64,000 bases of DNA from Caballeronia sp. NK8. GTDB taxonomy: Bacteria; Pseudomonadota; Gammaproteobacteria; Burkholderiales; Burkholderiaceae. The notes below the pieces were generated by a model. It saw nothing but the letters and a program-made list of their open reading frames with translations. It was not told the origin of the DNA and did not search any database. Below are positions 1-9,135 of this stretch, one piece after another. The stretch lies in the NCBI RefSeq assembly GCF_018408855.1, contig NZ_AP024327.1:558001-622000 (forward strand), read 5' to 3'. The stretch's first letter is position 1; the number at the start of each line of letters is the position of its first letter. Position numbers and translations under genes: made by a program.

Positions 1-77
1 GGCTCATCGAATTGCCGTTCTTCGATACTCGACGCGCACTCGATTCTCCAATTCCCGCAATGAAGGTGGCTCGATGA
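1..77 (+). CDS. 3' end of an upstream gene (partial, unidentified)
   Basis: The frame whose TGA is at 75-77 is open back to the window edge and reads as a plausible C-terminus ending in PIPAMKVAR. Its stop overlaps the ATG at 74 as ATGA, the usual sign of translational coupling with the next gene. The glycosyltransferase frame is also open to the window edge, so the evidence is only coupling and plausible composition. If real, it is an upstream member of the polysaccharide locus. Too little is present to name it. Confidence 0.4.
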   Translation, partial: LIELPFFDTRRALDSPIPAMKVAR

Positions 78-1330
78 AAGTGCTGATGTTCTCGCTCAAC
101 TATGCGCCCGAAGTCACCGGGGTTGGAAAATACTCGTCCGAAATGGCGGAATGGCTCGCATTGCGCGGCCATACGGTGCGCGTCATTACCGCGTCGCCGT
201 ACTATCCCGAGTGGCGCGTGCAGTCCGGCTACAATCCGCGCACTTATATGACCGAGTGCATCAACAATGTCTCCGTCATACGCGTTCCGTTCTGGTGCCC
301 GAAGCGTCCATCCGGTCTGAAGCGCGTATTGCATCTGATGAGCTTTTCGCTCTTCGCCATTCCGGCCGCGATAAAGCAGATCACGTGGCGTCCTCAGGCC
401 GTATGGCTCGTCGAACCGCCTTTGTTCGCTTCTCCCGTCGCATTGTTGGCTGCGCGCATTGCCAGCGCTTCATGCTGGCTTCATGTTCAGGACTATGAGG
501 TCGATGCCGCTTTTCGCCTTGGCATACTGAAAGGCCAGGCTGCGAAACGGCTCGCCCTGCGTATCGAAAAATGGCTGATGTCCCGTGCCGATGTGGTTTC
601 CACGCCGTCCGCCGCAATGACACGGCTCGCCGTGCAAAAGGGCGTCCCTTGCGAAAAGGCCTTTACGTTTCCGAACTGGGTCGATATGCAGCACGCGCAC
701 CCGGATAGCCAGCTTAGCTCGTATCGCGCGCAACTCGCCATCGACTATGGCGTACGGGTCGTGCTCTATTCGGGAAATCTCGGGCTCAAGCAAGGTCTGG
801 AAATCATTGCGGAGGCCGCGGCGCTTCTGACGTGGCGCAGAGACATCATGTTCGTGATTTGCGGCGCGGGACCCGCAAAAGCGTTTCTGCTCGACAAGGC
901 GCGCGATCTGCCGAATGTGAAGTTTCTCGATCTGCAACCGAAGGATCGCTTCAACGAACTGATGGCGCTTGCGGACATGCACGTCCTTCCACAACGCGCC
1001 GATGCCGCGGATATCGTCATGCCGTCGAAACTCGGCGCGATGTTGTCGAGCAATCGCCCTGTGATTGCAACGGCAAATCAAGGCACCGAGCTATGGGACG
1101 TCGTGAACGAGGTGGGACTCGCGATCGAACCCGAGTCGCCGAAAGCCTTGTCGCACGCCATCCTTCGCCTCGCCGACGACCAGCCGCTTCGCGAGCGTCT
1201 CGGCGCGCTCGGCCGGCAATATGCGGCGTCCAATCTATCGAAGGAGTCGATTCTTCTGCAATTCGAGGCGCGACTTCGCAGCTCGGTCACCGCAAGGCGC
1301 GGCGTCGGCGACGAAGCGACGACGATCTAG
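74..1330 (+). CDS. GT4 glycosyltransferase, WcaI-like
   Basis: This 418-residue protein is a GT-B fold glycosyltransferase of the WcaI type, cytoplasmic or membrane-associated, which adds a sugar to a lipid-linked exopolysaccharide intermediate. The N-terminus has the family opening FSLNYAPEVTGVGKY and the first-strand segment VRVITASPYYPEWRV. The C-terminal donor-binding domain begins near residue 225 with YSGNLGLKQGLEII and continues with the VMPSKLGAMLSSNRPVIA segment expected around the nucleotide-sugar site. Length matches the family. The ATG at 74 has a GAAGGTGG Shine-Dalgarno and overlaps the previous stop. The donor and acceptor sugars cannot be deduced. It is likely the last gene of a polysaccharide cluster outside the window. 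Confidence 0.85.
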   Translation: MKVLMFSLNYAPEVTGVGKYSSEMAEWLALRGHTVRVITASPYYPEWRVQSGYNPRTYMTECINNVSVIRVPFWCPKRPSGLKRVLHLMSFSLFAIPAAIKQITWRPQAVWLVEPPLFASPVALLAARIASASCWLHVQDYEVDAAFRLGILKGQAAKRLALRIEKWLMSRADVVSTPSAAMTRLAVQKGVPCEKAFTFPNWVDMQHAHPDSQLSSYRAQLAIDYGVRVVLYSGNLGLKQGLEIIAEAAALLTWRRDIMFVICGAGPAKAFLLDKARDLPNVKFLDLQPKDRFNELMALADMHVLPQRADAADIVMPSKLGAMLSSNRPVIATANQGTELWDVVNEVGLAIEPESPKALSHAILRLADDQPLRERLGALGRQYAASNLSKESILLQFEARLRSSVTARRGVGDEATTI

Positions 1331-1341
1331 CCGCCGATGCC

Positions 1342-2334
1342 TCAACGCTTCTGCCGGCTTCGTCCGCGATATTCGGTCGGGGACATCGAGAACTCCTTGC
1401 GAAACAGCTTCGAGAGTCTTTCTCCGTTGCTGAGCCCCGTCCGGCGCGCGATCTTGTCGACCGGCAGATCGCTACTCTCGAGCAATTTGCACGTGAGGTC
1501 CAGACGCGCGCGAAGCAGATACTTCGACGGCGTGACGCCGATTTCACGCTTGAAGAGACGCAGGAAGTTGCGCTCGCTCATCGAAGACATCCGCGCCGCG
1601 TCGACTACGGAGATCGGCTTTGCGCAGTTGCGCACGAGCCAGCGCGCCGACGCGCGCGCTTTCTCCGCGAGCGTCGTGTCGTACATTTGCTCCAATGTGC
1701 TCGCGAGAGAGAGGTCCGCGCCCGAGCCGAGACGGTCCGCCACGCGCACCGCCAGTTCCGCGCCCAGATCCCTTTTGAGCAACGCAAGCGACGTCATCAA
1801 GGCTTGATCGCGTTCGTACTCTGGAAGAATATCGGTCGTCGACCGGGGATGAATGTCCTGTTTCATCGAAGGCCATTCGCGTGGTCCCACACCTGCCGCC
1901 GACAAAAGCATGTGACCATTGCCGATAGCGGTAATCTTCACGCTCTTCGCGCTGACACGTCGCAATAGATCGATGAGCCCGTCATCCGCGGAGGCGCGCG
2001 CCACTCCGCTACCCCCGGCAACGAAGAGGTTATCGAGGCTATCGAAATGACGGCCGGCGAGTTGTTCGGTCCAGACGGACATCGAAGACGAGCACGAGAC
2101 CGTTCCGCCGCGAGCCGATACGAGATTCACGCGATACGTCAGCGAACGGCTCGCGCCCTCGGATTGGAGTTCGTTCGCCACATGCAGCGCCTCGGCGAAC
2201 ATGCCCGCGGCGAGCAACGAAAATCCGTCATACAAGATAATGCCGACATGCTTGATCACCGCTGAATCATTCACGGCATATCCGCCATGGGCGGCGCAAG
2301 CCACAGCGTCGAGAGCGTCAGATGAGCTTGACAT
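1342..2334 (-). CDS. GlxA-type transcriptional regulator (GATase1 + AraC HTH)
   Basis: A 330-residue cytoplasmic regulator. Residues about 27-195 form a DJ-1/PfpI (GATase1-like) ligand domain beginning HVGIILYDGFSLLAAGMFAEAL. Residues about 225-325 form the AraC helix-turn-helix pair, with signature segments MSERNFLRLFKREIGVTPSKYL and GERLSKLFRKEFSMSPTEYRGR. The ATG at 2334 has GGAGG eight bases upstream. It converges with the glycosyltransferase, leaving an 11-base gap. The ligand is unknown. Relatives often control catabolism of nitrogenous compounds, but the position here could equally mean control of the polysaccharide locus. Confidence 0.85.
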   Translation of the reverse strand: MSSSSDALDAVACAAHGGYAVNDSAVIKHVGIILYDGFSLLAAGMFAEALHVANELQSEGASRSLTYRVNLVSARGGTVSCSSSMSVWTEQLAGRHFDSLDNLFVAGGSGVARASADDGLIDLLRRVSAKSVKITAIGNGHMLLSAAGVGPREWPSMKQDIHPRSTTDILPEYERDQALMTSLALLKRDLGAELAVRVADRLGSGADLSLASTLEQMYDTTLAEKARASARWLVRNCAKPISVVDAARMSSMSERNFLRLFKREIGVTPSKYLLRARLDLTCKLLESSDLPVDKIARRTGLSNGERLSKLFRKEFSMSPTEYRGRSRQKR

Positions 2335-2604
2335 CGCGGAGCCTCCAAGTCGTTGCGTTGGTATCCTTCGTATGGAACGAGCGTATCGACTGCAGGGCGT
2401 GATCGAACTTATATGCGGCTGAACGTCTCACAGGATCAGGCTACAGGTAAGAAAAAATTGCGTCGAGAACTCAATAAAAATAGGCATCCATATGAAAAAA
2501 CTTCCGTTCCATTTTTAATGGACGAATGCTCACGGACGTTCGTATAGACGCAATACATGGAATGGCATCTCTTATGAAGAACTAACGTCGATTTGCGTAA
2601 TAAA

Positions 2605-2637
2605 AAATCGAGGGCGTTTTTTGGACGCCCTCGATTT
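2605..2637 (-). terminator. Rho-independent terminator for the MFS/creatinase unit
   Basis: A perfect 13-bp stem (AAATCGAGGGCGT with its complement) encloses a 7-base loop. On the minus strand it is followed by a T-rich run, so it most likely ends transcription of the MFS gene that stops at 2703. The rest of the 2335-2702 gap is AT-rich, presumably holds the promoter of the minus-strand regulator, and shows no convincing coding sequence. Confidence 0.8.
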
Positions 2638-2702
2638 CAATCGTCTACCAATCACGTCGTATTCAATTCATATCTTATGACGAGCAGTATTACCGCCGCT
2701 GG

Positions 2703-4046
2703 TCACTCATCCGCGAGTGGCGCGTGCGAAGTCTCACGGCTCGCGAGCATTGCGATCAGCGCGACGCCGGCGGCACCCACGAGATACCACGCCGGCGCGA
2801 GCCTGTTGCCCGTCACGCCGATGAGCCACGTTGCGATCAGCGGCGCGGTGCCGCCGAACAGCGCATTGGCCGCGTTGAAGCAGAAAGCGAAACCGCTATA
2901 GCGCACGCGCGTCGGGAAGATCTCGGAGAGAAAGCACGGCAGCGTGCCATCGTTCATCGTGAGCAGAGCGCCGAATGCCACCTGGATCGCGACGATCATC
3001 GCGAAGCTCGCTCCTGCCAGTCCCTTGAAAAGCGGCACGGTCAGAACGGCGAACAGAATCGAAGCGCCGATCAGCATCGACTTGCGACCCACGCGATCCG
3101 ACAGTGCGCCCATGATGAAGATCAAGCCGATATAGGCCGTGAGCGATATCGTCGCGGCGATGAACGAGGCTGTCTCGCTCATGCCCATCTCGGTAGAGAG
3201 ATAAGTCGGCATGTAGCTCAGCACGAGGTAGAACGCCACCGCATTCAGGCACGTCGCGCCGAATGCGATCAGCATCCGCCCGCGATGCTTCGACAGCAAT
3301 TCGGCGATCGGCGCCTGCGTTGCCTGATGACTCCGCTCCATTGCCTTGAAGCGCGGCGTGTCTTCCAGCTTCACGCGGATATAACGGCCAATCAGTCCGA
3401 ACGGCGCAGCAAGCAGGAAGGGCAGGCGCCAGCCGAACGACTGCAACTGCTCGCTCGTGAGGATCGCATGCATCAGCGCGATGAGAATCGAGCCGAACAG
3501 CAGACCCGCCGCCGTGCTCGCGGGCACGATGCTCGTATAGATGCCGCGGCGCTTGTCCGGTGCGTATTCGGCGAGAAACGCAGCCGCACCCGCATATTCC
3601 CCCGAGGCCGAAAAGCCCTGCACCACGCGCACGAGAAGAAGCAGAGCGGGCGCGAGCATGCCCACCTGGGCATAAGTCGGCAGCAGTGCGATCAGGAACG
3701 TCGAACACGACATGATCAGAATCGACAGCGACAGCGACGTGCGTCTGCCGATCCGGTCGCCCACATGACCCCATACGATGCCGCCGATCGGACGCACGAT
3801 AAACGAGATCGCGAATACGCCGTACGTGGCGAGCAAACTCGTGGCGCCATCGGTCTTCGGAAAGAAGACGACGGCGATGATCGTCGCCAGATAACCATAC
3901 GATGCATAGTCGAACCATTCGACGAAATTGCCGATGAAGCTCGCACAGGCGGCACGCTTCAATAGCTTCGGGTCGACTTGCGTGCTTTCCTCACGCGATG
4001 CCTGAGGCATCGCGACCTGCGCGGTTACCGCTCTTTCCGTGTTCAT
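2703..4046 (-). CDS. MFS transporter, metabolite:H+ symporter (ProP-like) family
   Basis: A 447-residue inner-membrane carrier with about 12 hydrophobic segments. It has the MHS-family signature GNFVEWFDYASYGYLA near residue 39, the loop 2-3 motif GDRIGRR near residue 97 and its second-half counterpart DRVGRKSML, which place it with ProP/KgtP-like proton symporters. It lies 78 bases downstream of creatinase on the same strand and precedes a terminator, so the two are probably one transcript. The simplest inference is uptake of creatine or a related zwitterion; substrate cannot be read from sequence. Confidence 0.85.
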   Translation of the reverse strand: MNTERAVTAQVAMPQASREESTQVDPKLLKRAACASFIGNFVEWFDYASYGYLATIIAVVFFPKTDGATSLLATYGVFAISFIVRPIGGIVWGHVGDRIGRRTSLSLSILIMSCSTFLIALLPTYAQVGMLAPALLLLVRVVQGFSASGEYAGAAAFLAEYAPDKRRGIYTSIVPASTAAGLLFGSILIALMHAILTSEQLQSFGWRLPFLLAAPFGLIGRYIRVKLEDTPRFKAMERSHQATQAPIAELLSKHRGRMLIAFGATCLNAVAFYLVLSYMPTYLSTEMGMSETASFIAATISLTAYIGLIFIMGALSDRVGRKSMLIGASILFAVLTVPLFKGLAGASFAMIVAIQVAFGALLTMNDGTLPCFLSEIFPTRVRYSGFAFCFNAANALFGGTAPLIATWLIGVTGNRLAPAWYLVGAAGVALIAMLASRETSHAPLADE

Positions 4047-4124
4047 CGACTGTCTCCGGACATGATGATTCGATTGCGCTACGAAAATCCCGGCGGCCGC
4101 GCCGCCGGTTCGCGCACCGCGCGT

Positions 4125-5336
4125 TCAGGCGGCGATGATGTTGCGCTCCGGCCCGTAAGGAAAGCCCGTGATGTTGGTGGCGCCCTGCTCGCCGACGACG
4201 AGGATGTCGTGCTCGCGATAGCCGCCCGCGCCGGGCAAGCCTTGCGGCAGCATGATCATCGGCTCCATCGAGACGACCATGTTCGGTTCGAGCACGGTCT
4301 CGATGTCCTCGCGCAATTCGAGTCCGGCTTCGCGCCCGTAGTAATGCGAGAGCACGCCAAACGAATGACCGTAGCCGAACGTGCGGTACTTCAGCACGCC
4401 GTACTCGGCGTAGATCTTGTTGAGTTCGCTCGCGATATCGCAGCAGCGTGCGCCCGGCTTGATGAGTTGCAGTCCCGCTTCATGCACTTCGACATTGATC
4501 TTCCACAGGCGCAGATGAGCATCGGAACAATGATCGAAGAACATCGTGCGTTCCAGCGCCGTGTAATAGCCCGCGATCATCGAGAAGCAATTGAGGCTGA
4601 GGATGTCGCCCTTCTGCACCTTGCGCGTGGTGACCGGGTTATGCGCGCCGTCCGTATTGATGCCCGATTGAAACCATGTCCACGTATCCATGAGTTCCGA
4701 ATCGGGAAAACGTCGCGCGATCTCGCGCACCATGGCCTGCGTCGATGCGAGCGCCACTTCGTGCTCGGGCACGCCTTCATGCACGGCTTGCGCGAGCGCC
4801 GCGCCGCCGACATCGCACACGTTCGCGCCGTGCCTGATCACGTCGATTTCCTCCGCCGACTTGATCATGCGCAAACGCATCGTCTGCGTGCCGATATCGA
4901 CGAATTCGACGGCTGGCAGCGCGGCCCTCAGCTTCGATAACATTTCGACGGGAAGCTGATCGAACTCGACGCCCACACGCCCCCTGTCCTCGATTTCGCC
5001 CTGCACGGCGCGGAAAAAGTTATCGCGCTGCCAGTCGGTATAGACGACGTTGTAGTCGCCAACCGTGCGCCGCCACGGCTGGCCGCCGTCGATGTTCGCC
5101 GAGATCGACACGACCTTCTTCTGCGTCACGACGAGCCCGTATTTGCGCCCGAACGAGCAATAAAGAAAGTCCGCGTAATAGTTGATGTTGTGATACGACG
5201 TGAACAGCACGGCGTCGATGTTTTCGCGCGCCATCAGATCGCGCAGCTTGCCGTGGCGACTCGCATATTCGGCATCGGAGAACGTGTGCTTCGCTTTTTC
5301 GCCGTTCTCGATGCGGATGAGGTTCTCCATTTTCAT
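4125..5336 (-). CDS. Creatinase (creatine amidinohydrolase, EC 3.5.3.3)
   Basis: A 403-residue cytosolic enzyme that hydrolyses creatine to sarcosine and urea. It has the pita-bread (M24 aminopeptidase P) fold but is a metal-free creatinase. Length equals the Pseudomonas enzyme, and the residues known from that structure fall at the same numbers: Phe62, Arg64, the catalytic His232 (GAHN), Glu262, Arg335 and Glu358. Long stretches such as FTSYHNINYY and DTWTWFQSGINTDGAHNPVT are typical of creatinase rather than prolidase. It is followed by an MFS carrier, with a GlxA-type regulator immediately upstream on the same strand. No sarcosine oxidase or urease gene is in the window. Confidence 0.95.
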   Translation of the reverse strand: MKMENLIRIENGEKAKHTFSDAEYASRHGKLRDLMARENIDAVLFTSYHNINYYADFLYCSFGRKYGLVVTQKKVVSISANIDGGQPWRRTVGDYNVVYTDWQRDNFFRAVQGEIEDRGRVGVEFDQLPVEMLSKLRAALPAVEFVDIGTQTMRLRMIKSAEEIDVIRHGANVCDVGGAALAQAVHEGVPEHEVALASTQAMVREIARRFPDSELMDTWTWFQSGINTDGAHNPVTTRKVQKGDILSLNCFSMIAGYYTALERTMFFDHCSDAHLRLWKINVEVHEAGLQLIKPGARCCDIASELNKIYAEYGVLKYRTFGYGHSFGVLSHYYGREAGLELREDIETVLEPNMVVSMEPMIMLPQGLPGAGGYREHDILVVGEQGATNITGFPYGPERNIIAA

Positions 5337-5478
5337 GCACTCAGCTCCTGGGTGAAAAGTCCGTCGGTGTGAGTGAATGGTAGGAGCCTGATGGTTTCGA
5401 ATATTTCCCGATTCGACGTCAAAATTCGCGTTTTCGACATCGAGGGTTAACCTCGTACTGCGTACGTACGCGCCTGTT

Positions 5479-6498
5479 TCAAAGCGCTTTTTGATAGCGG
5501 CGGCGGTCGGCTATCGGCGAAATGCCGAACTGTGCCTTGTAGCGCGTCGAGAAATGAGTGAGGGACGTGAAGCCGGTGCGCGCGCATACGTCTTCGAGCG
5601 TGCGCGCGGTCCGGTACAGCAGTTGACGCGCGCGCAGCAGCCGTATTTCGGTGTAAGCCTGTGCCGGCGTCTTGCCGAAACGCTCTTGAAACCATCGCTC
5701 CAGCTGGCGTTGCGAGACCTTCACGAACCCCGCGATCTCCGCGATGCTGAGCGTTTCCTCGATGTTGCTCTCCATGACTTGCAGCGCTTCATCGAGCTTC
5801 GCGTGTGCATCGCCGATGTATTGCCGCAGCGACGTCACTTGCCGCTCTTCATGGCCACGCCGCTCCGCGACGAGCAATTCGAGCACGCGCGCGGCGAGCG
5901 CGGGGCTCCCCGGGGGAAGCGCGAGCAAGTGCACCATCAGGTCGAGCGGCGCGACGCCGCCGCTGCACGTGTACCGGTCGCGGTCCACTTCGTAAAGCCG
6001 GTTGGAAACGGTGAGCTTCGGAAACTGTTCCAGCAGCGTGTCCTGATCTTCCCAATGGATCGTGCAGCGGTATCCGTTGAGCAGACCCGCGCGCGCCAGA
6101 AAATAGCTGCCCGTATCGAGCCCGCCGAGCGCGCTGCCGCGACGTCCCTGCAGTCGCAACCAGTCCATGATCGCGCCGATGCCCTTGCGCGGAATCGGAT
6201 TCGGTCCGACGACGAAGACCGCATCGAACGCTCCCGACTCCGCCATGGCGACATCGGGAATCACGCGGATGCCGTCGCTCGATCGAACGACTTCGCCATT
6301 GCCATTACCGCCGATCAGCGTGTATTCGTAGACCGTACGCTCGACGAGCATATTGGCGATACGCAACGGATCGACCGCCGTGCCGAGCGCGATCAGCGAG
6401 AAGTTCTCGAGAAGCAGAAAGCCGATCCGCATGACACGCAAATCGTGCATGCCGGGATTCGCATGCTTTGCTTTCGAACGCGCAGCGGCGGATGGCAT
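5479..6498 (-). CDS. GlxA-type regulator, probably of creatine use
   Basis: A 339-residue GATase1-AraC regulator. The ligand domain starts RIGFLLLENFSLIALGTAVDPLRIAN (residues about 24-190), and the C-terminal AraC domain carries VKVSQRQLERWFQERFGKTPAQAYTEIRL and TSLTHFSTRYKAQFGISPIADRRRY. This class includes regulators of carnitine, glycine betaine, sarcosine and arginine catabolism, so its place 142 bases upstream of creatinase suggests it senses creatine or a product and activates the 5336-2703 unit. Start is uncertain: in-frame ATGs at 6450 and 6432 are alternatives, and the one at 6498 has only a weak ribosome site. Confidence 0.85.
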   Translation of the reverse strand: MPSAAARSKAKHANPGMHDLRVMRIGFLLLENFSLIALGTAVDPLRIANMLVERTVYEYTLIGGNGNGEVVRSSDGIRVIPDVAMAESGAFDAVFVVGPNPIPRKGIGAIMDWLRLQGRRGSALGGLDTGSYFLARAGLLNGYRCTIHWEDQDTLLEQFPKLTVSNRLYEVDRDRYTCSGGVAPLDLMVHLLALPPGSPALAARVLELLVAERRGHEERQVTSLRQYIGDAHAKLDEALQVMESNIEETLSIAEIAGFVKVSQRQLERWFQERFGKTPAQAYTEIRLLRARQLLYRTARTLEDVCARTGFTSLTHFSTRYKAQFGISPIADRRRYQKAL

Positions 6499-6620
6499 CG
6501 GAAGTCTGAGCGAAAGAGTGATGAACCTCCGGCATCATAGCGTCTCCATCCGTGTCGATTTGCAGGGAGATCGCTCGTCGTGTTCATGAAGTAGCTGGAA
6601 CTGCCCATTCGGAGGACATC

Positions 6621-7247
6621 ATGCGCAAGCTCATCGTTTCGACGTTCATCAGTCTGGATGGCGTCATTCAGGCACCCGGCGGACAGGAGGAAGATCGCAG
6701 CGGCAGCTTCCTCCTGGGCGGCTGGATCGCACCCTATTCCGACGAAGCCATCGGCCAGTACTTGCAGGAACTGCTTTCGCAACCGTTCGAGTTGCTGCTG
6801 GGACGTTGCACATACGATATCTTCGCGTCGTACTGGCCACACGTGCCGGCCGATGCGCGCAACCGCGACATCGCCGACCTGTTCGACCGCGTACCGAAGC
6901 ATGTGGCGACGCATCGATCCGCCGATCTCGACTGGCAAAACAGTCATGCGCTGGACGGCGAACTCGCCGACGCGATACGCGCGCTCACACATCAGGAGGG
7001 CGCCGATCTGTTGACGTTCGGAAGCGGCAACATGGTGCGCCAACTACTCGCAGCCGGCCTGGTCGACGAGCTAAGGCTTCTGATCTATCCCGTCGTACTG
7101 GGTCGCGGCAAGCGCCTGTTCGGCGACGACGCAAAAGCGTCCGCCTTCACGCTGACGCACTCGGCCGCCACGTCCGGCGGCGTAATCATTACGCGTTACA
7201 TCCGCGACGGTGAAGTGCGAACCGGAACGGTCGGCAAGGCCGACTGA
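6621..7247 (+). CDS. Dihydrofolate reductase-family protein (RibD C-terminal fold)
   Basis: A 208-residue protein of the DHFR/RibD C-terminal-like family. It opens with RKLIVSTFISLDGVIQAPGG, continues with a strand/helix order ending GLVDELRLLIYPVVLGRGKRLF, and carries the SGNMVRQLLAAGLVDEL segment that binds the NADPH phosphate region in relatives. The start at 6621 is chosen because GGAGGA lies five bases upstream; the frame is open further 5' without a ribosome site. Members are usually stand-alone reductases of unknown substrate. It stands alone on the plus strand, 36 bases before the next gene. Confidence 0.8.
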   Translation: MRKLIVSTFISLDGVIQAPGGQEEDRSGSFLLGGWIAPYSDEAIGQYLQELLSQPFELLLGRCTYDIFASYWPHVPADARNRDIADLFDRVPKHVATHRSADLDWQNSHALDGELADAIRALTHQEGADLLTFGSGNMVRQLLAAGLVDELRLLIYPVVLGRGKRLFGDDAKASAFTLTHSAATSGGVIITRYIRDGEVRTGTVGKAD

Positions 7248-7283
7248 GCGATTGCGACGCGCGTCACCTTCTGGCTCTGGGAC

Positions 7284-7679
7284 ATGAACTCGCTCGCCAA
7301 TACGATTCTCGTGCTGCACGCGTTGATCGTGCTGTTCATCGTCGGCGGACTGATCGCGATCTGGGCGGGCGCCGCATTCGGATGCGCCTGGGCGCGCAAT
7401 CGTGTATTTCGGATCGCGCACATCGTCGCCATCGGTATCGTCGCGACGCTGGCTGTCGTCGAGCTTCCGTGTCCGCTCACCGTTCTGGAAGATCGATTGC
7501 GCACCGGGCAGTCCGGCACGCAAGGCTTCATACAGCGCTGGGTCGGCGCGTTCCTGTATTTCGATTTTCCCGCCTGGGTCTTCACGCTCGCCTACGTGGC
7601 CTTCTTTCTTGCCGTGGTCGTCACGTGGCGCGGCATTCCACCGCGGCGCACCATTCAGAACGACGAACGTGCGAGATGA
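7284..7679 (+). CDS. DUF2784 family membrane protein
   Basis: A 131-residue inner-membrane protein with four predicted hydrophobic helices. It shows the DUF2784 hallmarks: N-terminal LHALIVLFIVGGLIAIW, a short loop with the conserved PCPLTVLE motif after the second helix, and a C-terminal VFTLAYVAFFLAVVVTWR helix. No biochemical role is known for the family. It follows the reductase by 36 bases and may share its transcript. Its 3' end overlaps the convergent cupin gene by 25 bases. Confidence 0.75.
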   Translation: MNSLANTILVLHALIVLFIVGGLIAIWAGAAFGCAWARNRVFRIAHIVAIGIVATLAVVELPCPLTVLEDRLRTGQSGTQGFIQRWVGAFLYFDFPAWVFTLAYVAFFLAVVVTWRGIPPRRTIQNDERAR

Positions 7680-8095
7680 CCGGTCGGCTTGCTTCTGAGC
7701 TTGCGGCTCACCTTGAGCGCGAGCAGCACCGGCTTCGTGATATGCGGACGAAGGATCGCGTGCTTGCGAACGTATTTGGGCACGTACCACTCGGAGCGCG
7801 TGCCAGCGTAGAACAGCGCGGCGTGCCCCGCTCGCAGCGTGCGCGGCTCCTGACCATCGGCGGTGATGATGACTTCGCCTTCGATGACGTAGATCGTTTC
7901 ATCCTCGTCGAAATACCAGTTGAAACGGCCGGCAGTGCAGTCCCAGACCCACGACGACGTGGTCGTATCGAGACTTTGCGACCAGCGGCCGCCGCGTGCG
8001 ACAGGATTGCCTTCGAGGATCCATGCCGGGTCGATCGGCGCCGGCTCGAGGTGTACATCGTCGAGACGCACGGACTCGAAAACGGGAGTTGTCAT
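7655..8095 (-). CDS. Cupin-domain protein (ureidoglycine aminohydrolase-like, DUF861)
   Basis: A 146-residue single-domain cupin. The motif region RFNWYFDEDETIYVIEGEVIITADG fits the (S)-ureidoglycine aminohydrolase-like cupin family (DUF861). The start at 8095 is preferred over the upstream ATG at 8128 because AAAGGAG sits six bases before it. Proteins of this kind are often annotated only as cupin, and this one has no purine or ureide genes nearby, so a specific substrate is not claimed. The C-terminal basic tail (KVSRKLRSKPTG) is longer than usual. Confidence 0.7.
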   Translation of the reverse strand: MTTPVFESVRLDDVHLEPAPIDPAWILEGNPVARGGRWSQSLDTTTSSWVWDCTAGRFNWYFDEDETIYVIEGEVIITADGQEPRTLRAGHAALFYAGTRSEWYVPKYVRKHAILRPHITKPVLLALKVSRKLRSKPTGHLARSSF

Positions 8096-8237
8096 GGAGG
8101 CTCCTTTATGTTGCTGATGATCGGTCATAAATAGAGCGAGGAAATGCTCACTCGTCTGATTCGGTAATTTGCTCCGTCGAGTTAGTTGCGGAAGCCCTAG
8201 ACGGAGACATCTCCGCGATGAAATCGTTCACCGCTCA

Positions 8238-8259
8238 CCTTACAACTTGTAATGTAAGG
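8238..8259. promoter_or_regulatory. 22-bp inverted repeat, possible MerR-type operator
   Basis: CCTTACA and TGTAAGG flank an 8-base centre in the 8096-8472 gap between the cupin and MarC genes. The size and symmetry resemble MerR-family operators lying inside an over-long promoter spacer, but no MerR gene is present and the flanking -35/-10 matches are weak. Nothing else was recognised in this 377-base gap. Confidence 0.3.
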
Positions 8260-8472
8260 CCATGATGCCACACCTCTGAGCATTGCAAACATAAATGCAT
8301 TCATTTGCATGACAAATGGAAAGCGTGCGGAAGAGTGGAGAAACTTGCGATATGCGAGCGCGAATAAAGCGGCTCGAAAATGGAGGCTAATGCAGTTGCT
8401 GAAACGCGAGGAGATAGCCGTTGCAATCGGTCATGGCGAATTCGGTTGCCATGACGGACGCGAGTTCTATCG

Positions 8473-9129
8473 TCAATGCAATTGCAACGTGCCAAAAAGC
8501 TCGGAGATGCCGAGCCATGCCAGTTGCAGACCGATGCAGAACAGCACGAATGCGAAAAGCCGCATCGCGATCTGGGTGCCGGTCTTGCCGAGCAGCTTCG
8601 CGAGACGTCCCGCGAAGCGCACGCAGAGGAAAATGCAACCGCACAGCAACAGCAGCGCCACGACGACGCCGGCCAGATGCACCGGCGAAAGTCCCGCGTG
8701 CGGCGTGCCCGTGCCCAACGCGATGGCGACCGCGATCGATCCCGGCCCAACCGTGATGGGCAGCGTCAGCGGATAAAAAGCTCTCGCACGCAAGGAAGCG
8801 GCGCGCCCGGCATCCTCGATCGGCGCGGCGCTTTCGTCCGACGGCGATTGCAGCAGACCCCAGCCCGCCATCGCGATCACCAGGCCGCCTCCGACGCGCA
8901 GCACGGCCTCCGATATCCCGAAGAACGACAGCACATAAGCTCCGACCGACAACGACACGAGCAGGATCACAAAGCCGTTGATCGCGATGCGCCGCGCCAG
9001 TTCCGCAAGGTCCGCATCGCTCGCGCCGCGCACCATCCCGAGGATGATCAATGCAACCGCAGGCGGATTGATGATCGGGAACAGCGGCGTCACGATCAGA
9101 AGAACGGTCTTGAAGAACTCGTGGATCAT
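8473..9129 (-). CDS. MarC family integral membrane protein
   Basis: A 218-residue inner-membrane protein with six hydrophobic segments, matching the MarC/UPF0056 family. It has the N-terminal FPIINPPAVALIILGM signature and the second-half motif YPLTLPITVGPGSIAVAIALGT, the repeated NP/GPGS elements of the fold. The family was once linked to multiple antibiotic resistance but has no proven transport substrate. It begins six bases after the CobW-like gene stop on the same strand, so the two are co-transcribed. Confidence 0.85.
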   Translation of the reverse strand: MIHEFFKTVLLIVTPLFPIINPPAVALIILGMVRGASDADLAELARRIAINGFVILLVSLSVGAYVLSFFGISEAVLRVGGGLVIAMAGWGLLQSPSDESAAPIEDAGRAASLRARAFYPLTLPITVGPGSIAVAIALGTGTPHAGLSPVHLAGVVVALLLLCGCIFLCVRFAGRLAKLLGKTGTQIAMRLFAFVLFCIGLQLAWLGISELFGTLQLH

Positions 9130-9135
9130 CGCGCA

